Shown: in pieces, positions 16,299 through 22,207 of the stretch
Layout: each line of letters starts with the position of its first letter
Position numbering within the stretch: position 1 is the first letter of the stretch
DNA from: Nitrosomonadaceae bacterium
Lineage (GTDB): Bacteria; Pseudomonadota; Gammaproteobacteria; Burkholderiales; Usitatibacteraceae
NCBI GenBank assembly: GCA_021300055.1
Contig: JAJTHU010000093.1
Coordinates: 1 to 22,207, forward strand
Length of the DNA stretch: 22,207 bases
Reading direction: 5' to 3'
The notes under the pieces: model-generated
Told to the model about the DNA's origin: nothing
Database searches by the model: none
Seen by the model: only the letters and a program-made list of their open reading frames with translations
Program-made: the position numbers and the translations under genes

Positions 16299-17498
16299 AT
16301 GAAAAAGCTAATCATCAAGACCGGACGCGAAAAGTCCTTGCTGCGGCGACACCCATGGATTTTTTCGGGCGCAATCAAACGTGACGAGGGCGCAATACCG
16401 GGCGAGGTCGTTCGCGTCATCGCCGAAGACGGTCGCTACCTTGCCACCGCGCTTCTTTCGGGCACCTCACAGATTGCGGCTCGCGTCGTCAGCTTCGACG
16501 AAAAGCAAAGCGTGGACGAAACCCTCTGGCGGGCCCGGCTTACGCGGGCCATCCAGCAACGAGAGGCCCTGGGCGCCGGTAGTTCCACCGATAACTCGTC
16601 GACAAATGCTTGGCGCTTGATCCACGGCGAGTCAGACGGCATACCGGGGCTCGTTGCCGATCGTTATGGCGACAGCGTCGTCATGCAACTTTCCACCGCT
16701 GGTATCGATCCGCACCGGGATCTGTTTGCCGCCTTGCTGAAAGACGTCACTGGTGCGACCTGCGTTTATGAACGTTCAGATGTCGATGTGCGCAAGTTAG
16801 AAGGGCTCGAAGTTCGTAACGGGCTGCTGCTCGGCACAATGCCGACCAACCCCGTAATGATCATTGAGAATGGGATGCGCATCGAAGTCGATATCGTTAC
16901 CGGCCACAAGACCGGCTTTTACCTTGACCAGCGGGACAATCGCGACCTCACACGCACGCTGGCGCGCGACCGCGAAGTGCTGAATTGTTTTTGCTATAGC
17001 GGAACCATGAGTGTCGCAGCGATGCTTGGCGGCGCGCGCTCCGTGATGTCGATCGACTCCTCAGCGCACGCGCTCGACACCGCGCGCAAGAATGCCGAAC
17101 ACAACCGATGTAACGCTGCGCAAATGGAATGGGTAGAAGCAGATGTGTTTACCCATTTGCGTCGACTGCGCGACCAAGGAAAGTCTTTTGATTTGGTGAT
17201 TCTCGACCCGCCCAAGCTCGCGCCCACCTCTCATCACGTCGAAAAGGCCGCACGTGCGTACAAGGACATCAACTTGCTGGGATTGAAGTTACTGCGACCA
17301 GGCGGACTACTCATGACCTACTCTTGTTCAGGCGGTGTGAGCGCCGAACTCTTCCAGAAGATCGTTGCAGGGGCTGCGGTCGATGCGGGTGTGGAGGCGC
17401 AGATCTTGCAGCGGCTCGCGGCCGGTACTGATCACCCTGTTTCGATCCACTTCCCGGAGGGAGAGTACTTGAAGGGACTACTCCTACGTCGCCAGTAA
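16299..17498 (+). CDS. rlmI: 23S rRNA (cytosine-1962-C5)-methyltransferase, RlmI family
   Basis: SAM-dependent m5C methyltransferase of large-subunit rRNA. The 399 residues match RlmI (E. coli about 396). An N-terminal PUA domain (about 1-75, RHPWIFSGAI) is followed by the EEHD-like central part and the Rossmann domain. Family segments seen in order are GESDGIPGLVADRYG, TGHKTGFYLDQRDNR, LNCFCYSGTMSVAA (motif I), LDPPK (motif IV) and TYSCSGGVS with the expected catalytic Cys (motif VI), then FPEGEYLKG at the C-terminus. Motif I reads FCYSGTMS rather than the more frequent FSYTGGFA, a mild change. Assignment to position 1962 rests on family membership. Confidence 0.93.
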   Translation: MKKLIIKTGREKSLLRRHPWIFSGAIKRDEGAIPGEVVRVIAEDGRYLATALLSGTSQIAARVVSFDEKQSVDETLWRARLTRAIQQREALGAGSSTDNSSTNAWRLIHGESDGIPGLVADRYGDSVVMQLSTAGIDPHRDLFAALLKDVTGATCVYERSDVDVRKLEGLEVRNGLLLGTMPTNPVMIIENGMRIEVDIVTGHKTGFYLDQRDNRDLTRTLARDREVLNCFCYSGTMSVAAMLGGARSVMSIDSSAHALDTARKNAEHNRCNAAQMEWVEADVFTHLRRLRDQGKSFDLVILDPPKLAPTSHHVEKAARAYKDINLLGLKLLRPGGLLMTYSCSGGVSAELFQKIVAGAAVDAGVEAQILQRLAAGTDHPVSIHFPEGEYLKGLLLRRQ

Positions 17499-17671
17499 GA
17501 GACGCGCCCACAAAAGTCGCCATTCCACGGTGCTTTTCGAGCATTTATGGCCGAAACGGCAGGAAGATACTAGGGTTTGTGTTTCGCAGATTGCCCTCGA
17601 TCCCCATAAATGCCTTGACGCCATACGCCTGCGGGCTTAACGTGGGAATGACGGACAAGCAGTTGCACGCG

Positions 17672-17701
17672 GGAACTTTGCTGAAACGACGCCGGAACTT
17701 T
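17672..17701 (+). promoter_or_regulatory. Tandem GGAACTTT elements, possible ECF-sigma promoter region
   Basis: GGAACTTT occurs at 17672-17679 and again at 17694-17701, 22 bp apart start to start, about two helical turns. GGAACTT is the -35 consensus of RpoE-type sigma factors. After the second copy, a 17-bp spacing leads to CCAAA at 17718-17722, close to the TCAAA -10 form. The first copy has no fitting -10, so the pair could instead be an operator. The gene downstream is an outer-membrane protein, the classical kind of RpoE target. Confidence 0.35.
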
Positions 17702-17727
17702 CTCTGCACGTTTAGGCCCAAAAGACC

Positions 17728-18435
17728 ATGCACAACTCGACTGTCGCTCTTTCTGATGCCGCGCGCCGATCCAGCGTATTTGGCGCGTTCGTCGCTCCCA
17801 CGCCGACCGCGTTTGCCACGCTCCTAGCGGCTTTTACCCTTTCCCTAATTAGCGCGCCGGCCGCGCATGCCCAGTACTATGGCGGCGTAGTGTTGAATCA
17901 GGCGGCGAACAAAGGTTTAGGCGCAAGCCTGCAATTGGCGGGCGCGGCTTCCGCAGCCGACCTCGCGAATGTGTCCCAACTGACGCGCGGGTTGGTGTTA
18001 AGCAACGAACCGAGTCTCGGCATGAAGTTGGGATATCGGTTATCGCCGAACTTTTCCGTTGAGGCGCAATACGCCGATAAGGCCGGTTTGAGCGCGGACT
18101 CGGCCGTGCGACTCGAGTCAAGCAATGTGCGTGAGCGTGCGCTTGGACTCAACTTGGTCGGCACCTTGCCCTTGCTCAAGAATTTCTCGGTCGATGGCCG
18201 CGCCGGGTTTCGCAGCGAATCGTTTAGCGTTGGTGCGATCGACCCGGTTGCCTCTCACTTCGGACTTGCAACCACGCGGAGTGTCAGCAGCGGCTTACTC
18301 GGCGTTGGGTTTCAATACAACTTCAATCGTAGCCTAGGTCTTCGCTTTGATGTCGAGCGCAACCGTCGCTTTTTCAGCGACCGCCAATCGCAAGACTCAG
18401 ACAACGTGTCTTTCGGCGTCGTCTGGCGCTTCTAG
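17728..18435 (+). CDS. Small outer-membrane beta-barrel protein
   Basis: A 235-residue exported protein. The only usable ATG gives an unusually long signal peptide of 48 residues: a 27-residue N-region containing RR, a hydrophobic core at about 28-43, and AHA|QYYGG as the cleavage site. The mature part of about 187 residues alternates polar and apolar residues in segments such as LGMKLGYRLSPNFSVEAQYA, GVGFQYNFNRSLGLRFDVER and VSFGVVWRF, and ends in Phe, the usual C-terminal signal for the Bam machinery. This fits an eight-stranded OmpA-type or OMP_b-brl barrel. No OmpA peptidoglycan-binding domain follows. Its role is unknown; it is preceded by GGAACTTT repeats and converges on thiG with a 6-bp gap. 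Confidence 0.85.
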   Translation: MHNSTVALSDAARRSSVFGAFVAPTPTAFATLLAAFTLSLISAPAAHAQYYGGVVLNQAANKGLGASLQLAGAASAADLANVSQLTRGLVLSNEPSLGMKLGYRLSPNFSVEAQYADKAGLSADSAVRLESSNVRERALGLNLVGTLPLLKNFSVDGRAGFRSESFSVGAIDPVASHFGLATTRSVSSGLLGVGFQYNFNRSLGLRFDVERNRRFFSDRQSQDSDNVSFGVVWRF

Positions 18436-18441
18436 GCGCGC

Positions 18442-19227
18442 TTACGTGCCGATGCGCCCCTCGCGCGGACTGCTCGCCGACGCCTGATAGACCTTTCGCG
18501 GCATCCGTCCGGCCAAGAAAGCTTCACGCCCCGCCTCAACCGCTTTTTTCATTGCGCTCGCCATCAGCACGGGATCACGAGCCTTAGCGATTGCGGTGTT
18601 CATCAGCACGCCGTCACAACCCAATTCCATCGCAATGGTAGCGTCGGACGCAGTGCCGATGCCAGCATCAACGAGCACGGGCACCTTGACTCGATCGAGA
18701 ATGATTTGCAGGTTCCACGGGTTAAGGATGCCCATCCCTGAGCCAATCAACGACGCCAGAGGCATGACCGCGACGCACCCAACATCCTCAAGTGCTTGAG
18801 CCTGAATCGGGTCATCGCTGCAATACACCATGACTTGAAAGCCATCGGCGACGAGCTCTTTTGCGGCAGCCAACGTCTCGGGCATGTTGGGAAACAAGGT
18901 CGATTCATCGGCCAACACCTCAAGCTTCACCAGCGCGTGGCCATCGAGCAACTCTCTAGCGAGACGTAGTGTTCGTACCGCTTCTTTGGCATTGAAGCAG
19001 CCAGCCGTATTGGGCAGGATGGTGTAGCGGCTCGCTGGCAACACATCAAGCAGGCTGGGCTGCGACGCGTCCTGACCAATATTGACGCGTCGAATCGCAA
19101 CCGTAATGATTTCTGCGCCCGACGCTTCAACTGCGCGCTGCGTTTCGGTGAAGTCCCGATACTTCCCGGTACCAACCAGCAGCCGAGAGCAATAGGACTT
19201 GCCCGCAATGGTGAGCGTCTCACTCAT
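18442..19227 (-). CDS. thiG: Thiazole synthase ThiG
   Basis: Builds the thiazole phosphate part of thiamine from deoxyxylulose 5-phosphate, dehydroglycine and ThiS thiocarboxylate. The 261 residues match the family. TIM-barrel segments LLVGTGKYRD, PNTAGC, VKLEVL with the Schiff-base Lys101, MPLASLIGSGMGI and VDAGIGTASDA are all present. It starts 2 bp after the thiS stop, so the pair is surely co-transcribed and probably coupled. No other thi gene is adjacent: thiE, thiO/thiH and thiC must be elsewhere. Confidence 0.97.
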   Translation of the reverse strand: MSETLTIAGKSYCSRLLVGTGKYRDFTETQRAVEASGAEIITVAIRRVNIGQDASQPSLLDVLPASRYTILPNTAGCFNAKEAVRTLRLARELLDGHALVKLEVLADESTLFPNMPETLAAAKELVADGFQVMVYCSDDPIQAQALEDVGCVAVMPLASLIGSGMGILNPWNLQIILDRVKVPVLVDAGIGTASDATIAMELGCDGVLMNTAIAKARDPVLMASAMKKAVEAGREAFLAGRMPRKVYQASASSPREGRIGT

Positions 19228-19229
19228 TG

Positions 19230-19433
19230 TTAGCCACCACCGACCGCAATCACGACCTCGACGGAATCACCGTCTGCGAGTGGCACACTCGCCATACTGC
19301 TTTTGGGCACGATTTCACCATTGCGTTCAACGGCAAACCGCTTCCCTTCTAGCGACAACTCATTGATGAGGTCGGCAACGCAGGCCCCCTTTGGGAACTG
19401 CTGTTTTTTGCCATTTACACTTACGTTTAACAT
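19230..19433 (-). CDS. thiS: Sulfur carrier protein ThiS
   Basis: A 67-residue ubiquitin-like sulfur carrier whose C-terminal glycine is adenylated by ThiF and thiocarboxylated to donate sulfur to ThiG. The sequence starts with the short beta-strand MLNVSVNGKK and ends with VVIAVGGG, giving the required terminal Gly-Gly. Length and position directly before thiG confirm the call. A TAAACT hexamer on the - strand (19440-19445) lies just before the ATG and could be its -10, giving almost no leader. The 71-bp gap to the divergent gene shows no THI-box (TPP riboswitch) sequence. Confidence 0.96.
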   Translation of the reverse strand: MLNVSVNGKKQQFPKGACVADLINELSLEGKRFAVERNGEIVPKSSMASVPLADGDSVEVVIAVGGG

Positions 19434-19504
19434 GAAAAAAGTTTAGCACGCGGCTTCTGTGACACACTTGCGCAGACTCAATCAGACCATCGCTCAATCT
19501 CATC

Positions 19505-20155
19505 ATGTCCCCTGCGTCGACGCCACGGCTGCTCATCACGATACTTGTCGTCTGGTCCGTGGGTCTTTGTCTATCCGGCTGCTCACCGTTTGACCGCACC
19601 ACCTGGTGGTTGGAAGTGTTCCCTTGCTTTGTTGGGTTTGCAGTCATGTGGTGGACGCGACACCGGTTCCCACTCACCAACTTGCTCTATGCGCTTATTC
19701 TGGTTCACGGCGTCGTATTAATGCTCGGCGGCGCATATAGCTACGCGCGTGTCCCGCTCGGCTTTTGGATGCAGGATTGGTTCGGCTTCGGCCGCAACAA
19801 CTACGACAAGATTGGACACTTCTTCCAAGGATTTGTCCCGGCGATCATCGCGCGCGAGTTATTGATCAGCTACTGGCACATCGCGTCGCGGCGGTTGGTG
19901 GCCTTTCTCGCGCTTGCAATCTGCCTCGCGTTTTCCGCGCTCTATGAACTCATCGAGTGGTGGGCTGCACTCGCACTCGGGCAAGGCGCAGATGAATTCT
20001 TGGGAACACAGGGAGACGTATGGGACACACAGTCAGATATGTTTCTCGCAATGCTGGGAGCGATGATCGCGTTGGGGTTGCTCTCGCGGTGGCATGATCG
20101 CCAACTCGCGGCGCGCGCGAACGCCGCAGGCGCACGCCCTACTGTGCTAGGCTGA
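19505..20155 (+). CDS. DUF2238 / YjdF-like inner-membrane protein
   Basis: A 216-residue polytopic membrane protein of unknown function. Five to six hydrophobic segments are visible (about 8-25, 36-50, 60-78, 110-125, 131-150, 175-195). The conserved polar block is typical of DUF2238: YDKIGHFFQGFVPAIIARE near 99-117, then ALYELIEWWAALALGQGADE and FLGTQGDVWDTQSDM. The many conserved Asp, Glu, His and Gln residues in or near membrane segments suggest metal binding or catalysis, which is inference. LSGC at 23-26 resembles a lipobox but is more likely part of the first helix. Its stop is immediately followed, with no base between, by the stop of the convergent response regulator. Confidence 0.85.
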   Translation: MSPASTPRLLITILVVWSVGLCLSGCSPFDRTTWWLEVFPCFVGFAVMWWTRHRFPLTNLLYALILVHGVVLMLGGAYSYARVPLGFWMQDWFGFGRNNYDKIGHFFQGFVPAIIARELLISYWHIASRRLVAFLALAICLAFSALYELIEWWAALALGQGADEFLGTQGDVWDTQSDMFLAMLGAMIALGLLSRWHDRQLAARANAAGARPTVLG

Positions 20156-20926
20156 CTACATCTGTTTGAACAGGTGGTTGTAGCCCCGACTCACCTGTAG
20201 CTCTGTAGTGCTGTCTTTCAACCGCACGATCAAGCGCCCCATGACGTCGCGTGTCGTTCCAGCGATGCGATTCACGTTCACGATGGTCGAGCGGTGGATT
20301 TGCCAGAACTGCTCTGGGTCGAGTTGAGCCGATAGATCCGATAAGGGCGTGCGAATCAAAGCCTCGACCTCTCGGTTGCCTTCGCGCGTGAACACGCTGA
20401 CGTACTTGTCCTGTGCTTGCAGATAGAGCACGTCGTCGACAGCGATTTGCTTTGTCAATTCGCCAACCGACGCACGAATCCACCGTAAGTGCCCCGCCTT
20501 GGCTTGCGGCAATACCTTGGCGATCGACTGCAGGATCGCCGCCACATCTTGCGGCGCCTCATTTCGAGTCAACTTATCTTGCACCCGCTTTATTGCCCGA
20601 GCCAAGCGCTCGTCTGTCACCGGCTTCAGTAAATAGTCCACAGCCTGTCGATCAAATGCATCGACCGCGTACTGATCATATGCCGTGACAAACACCACAT
20701 GCGTTTTCGGGTCGATGCGACCCGCAACCTCAAGGCCTGTCAGCCCCGGCATGCGGATATCTAGGAACACAATCTCAGGAACATGGTCGTCGATGAGCCT
20801 CAGCGCATCGGGGCCATTGCTCGCCATGGCAACGACATCCAGCTCGGGCCATAGTGTGGCTAGCCGCTCTTTGAGGTAATCAGAAAGATTTTGCTCATCG
20901 TCAGCAAGGATTGCTTTTAGGGGCAT
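20156..20926 (-). CDS. LytTR-type response regulator (AlgR/LytR family)
   Basis: A 256-residue DNA-binding response regulator. The receiver domain (1-120) has the acidic pair D9-D10, phospho-acceptor D56 in FLDIRMPG, T81 in FVTAYD and K101 in LLKPV. The LytTR DNA-binding domain (about 150-256) shows YLQAQDKYVSV, FWQIHRSTIVNVNRI and a C-terminal VSRGYNHLF. LytTR proteins bind direct repeats with a beta-fold. The partner kinase gene lies 64 bp upstream on the same strand, so this is a LytS/LytTR two-component pair. It is close in type to AlgR of Pseudomonas, but AlgR orthology cannot be proven here. Confidence 0.93.
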   Translation of the reverse strand: MPLKAILADDEQNLSDYLKERLATLWPELDVVAMASNGPDALRLIDDHVPEIVFLDIRMPGLTGLEVAGRIDPKTHVVFVTAYDQYAVDAFDRQAVDYLLKPVTDERLARAIKRVQDKLTRNEAPQDVAAILQSIAKVLPQAKAGHLRWIRASVGELTKQIAVDDVLYLQAQDKYVSVFTREGNREVEALIRTPLSDLSAQLDPEQFWQIHRSTIVNVNRIAGTTRDVMGRLIVRLKDSTTELQVSRGYNHLFKQM

Positions 20927-20990
20927 GTCTTTTGTCAGGATGGCTTGCGGTGTGGTCGAGGAACGTAAATCGCCAGAGCAACGGGCTCGT

Positions 20991-22199
20991 CTATGCAGGC
21001 AGCGTGATTACCATACGCGTGCCGCTCGGTTTATTTTCTTCAATCGAGAGATGCGCGCGCCCTTGGAACAACTTGTCCAAGCGCTCTCGGACGTTTTGTA
21101 GACCGATCCCCTTGTTTGCCGCGCCCTGAAAGCCCATCCCAGTATCTTCAACGGTGATCTTGATGGAGTCCCCATCGCGCTCTGCCTTTAGCGCTACTTC
21201 ACCACCTTCAACCTTGGGTTCGAGTCCGTGTTTGATGGCGTTCTCAACGAGCGGCTGCACCAACATAGGTGGGATGCGAAAACCCTGCAGATCCGGTGGC
21301 AAATCCACTCTTGTCGCGAGTCGATTTCCCATACGCACCTTGAGTACAGCGAGAAAGCTCTGCATCATTTGAAACTCCTGATGCAGTGAGGTTTGTGCCT
21401 CGCGCGTCGTCGCAAGGGACGCGCGCAAATACGCGATGAACTCTTCCAGCATTTTCTTCGCGTCGTCTGGACGCGCATGAATGAGGCTGGTCACATTGGC
21501 GAGCGTATTAAACAGAAAGTGCGGCTCAATCTGCGCCTGCAATGCGCGGAGGCTTGCCTCGACAGCCGATCTTTCAGCAGACTCGGCGCGCTCCCGTTCG
21601 CGTGCGAGCTCTAGTTGTCCGACGAGTTCGTCAGCGCGGCGCCTCCAGATCGTCGCGATGACAAGCGAAACGATGAACGAAATGATGAAGCTGGAAATGA
21701 TCTGTTGCTTGGTGAACAGCCAGCGGTCAATGCCATCAAAGCCAGGGAGTAGCGAAACCAGAAAGAAGCTGCCAGTAACGATTGCCGTACCAACAACGGA
21801 GTAACAAAGCACTATCGTCGCAAAGCTCTGGCGGTTAATCCAGCGCAGCAAGGGCTCCATCGCCTCCATGACGATCCACCAAGAAAAGCCGATCACATTC
21901 GAAATCAGCAGATTGGCGGCGATCGTCTTCCACAAGAACTCTCCGGTAACCGGTCTCCCACCGAAGAGTACGCCTAGCAGTCCGACCATCGTAAACAGCG
22001 CTGCAAACAATGCGTTAAAGATGACCGTGTAGATCACGTTGCGCAGAAAGCTGCGCGGCCACCGCCGAAAGTAGGCGATCGTCTCTAGGGGATGGAAATG
22101 GGCAGTTTCCAATTCCAGGCGCTGCTCCGCCTCGCGAATTGAATCGCATGAAGCAGTCAAGCCACCTTCTGCCATCGCAGTTGGATCATTCGGTTTCAT
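20991..22199 (-). CDS. LytS/AlgZ-type sensor histidine kinase
   Basis: A 402-residue membrane kinase of the His_kinase (PF06580) type, partner of the LytTR regulator downstream. A cytoplasmic N-terminus of about 50 residues precedes four membrane helices at about 53-79, 92-112, 126-151 and 166-185. A charged coiled linker (188-215) leads to the phosphorylated His227 in QAQIEPHFLFNTL. The ATP-binding part has VENAIKHGLEPK (N box) and DTGMGF with GIGLQNVRERL (G boxes). No PAS, GAF or periplasmic domain is seen, so the signal is probably sensed within the membrane. The ATG at 22199 lies 8 bp from the window end and the frame is open to the edge, so the true start could be further upstream; Met9 is an alternative. 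Confidence 0.9.
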   Translation of the reverse strand: MKPNDPTAMAEGGLTASCDSIREAEQRLELETAHFHPLETIAYFRRWPRSFLRNVIYTVIFNALFAALFTMVGLLGVLFGGRPVTGEFLWKTIAANLLISNVIGFSWWIVMEAMEPLLRWINRQSFATIVLCYSVVGTAIVTGSFFLVSLLPGFDGIDRWLFTKQQIISSFIISFIVSLVIATIWRRRADELVGQLELARERERAESAERSAVEASLRALQAQIEPHFLFNTLANVTSLIHARPDDAKKMLEEFIAYLRASLATTREAQTSLHQEFQMMQSFLAVLKVRMGNRLATRVDLPPDLQGFRIPPMLVQPLVENAIKHGLEPKVEGGEVALKAERDGDSIKITVEDTGMGFQGAANKGIGLQNVRERLDKLFQGRAHLSIEENKPSGTRMVITLPA

Positions 22200-22207
22200 A
22201 GCAGTTC

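Noticed and set aside
17579..17827. 82-codon open frame in the rlmI to outer-membrane gene gap
   Set aside because: It overlaps the start of the outer-membrane gene in another frame, ends in Arg/Pro-rich shadow sequence and covers the GGAACTTT elements.
19571..19582. Lipobox-like LSGC in the DUF2238 protein
   Set aside because: It lies at the end of the first predicted membrane helix of a polytopic protein family where this helix is retained, so lipoprotein processing is unlikely.
1..22207. Search for CRISPR arrays, insertion sequences, tRNAs, toxin-antitoxin pairs or phage genes
   Set aside because: No regularly spaced repeats, transposase motifs, tRNA-like ends or small paired genes were seen by eye; automated searches could not be run.

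Overview
The window reads as a chromosomal segment of a moderately GC-rich betaproteobacterium, most likely from or near Burkholderiales. The main reason is gene order: gltB-gltD-hemE-priA-argS-SPOR protein-dsbA-SDR is an arrangement I recall from that group, and the proteins read as ordinary proteobacterial orthologues. I see no insertion sequence, integrase, phage gene, CRISPR array, tRNA or rRNA. All genes are intact; gltB is cut by the left edge and the sensor-kinase start lies at the right edge.

Layout. Positions 1-4320 (+) hold the end of gltB and all of gltD, the two subunits of NADPH-dependent glutamate synthase. hemE (+, uroporphyrinogen decarboxylase) follows, probably from its own promoter. 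A 312-bp gene-free stretch then carries three co-oriented DnaA-box-like 9-mers (one a perfect TTATCCACA) and a 17-bp pure A/T run, directly upstream of the replication-restart helicase gene priA. argS has a clear TATAAT element and is followed closely by a SPOR-domain envelope protein and dsbA. This run ends in a perfect 16-bp-stem terminator at 11251-11285. A second + strand run holds a short-chain dehydrogenase, a long (609 aa) acyl-CoA dehydrogenase and a class I methyltransferase.

From 14760 the strands alternate. trmB and a Tat-exported FecR-domain protein form a translationally coupled pair on the - strand. rlmI (23S rRNA methyltransferase) and a small outer-membrane beta-barrel protein are on +. 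thiS-thiG (thiazole synthesis) are on -. A DUF2238/YjdF-like membrane protein is on +. A LytS-type histidine kinase and its LytTR response regulator are on -.

The right half is very compact: three convergent gene pairs are separated by 12, 6 and 0 bp with no terminator between them. Many genes lack a recognisable Shine-Dalgarno sequence, and a few have a -10-like element so close to the ATG that the mRNA could be leaderless. Most of the content is housekeeping. The observations most worth checking are the DnaA-box cluster between hemE and priA, the tandem GGAACTTT elements before the outer-membrane gene, and the trmB-FecR coupling. I found no convincing novel multi-gene system.
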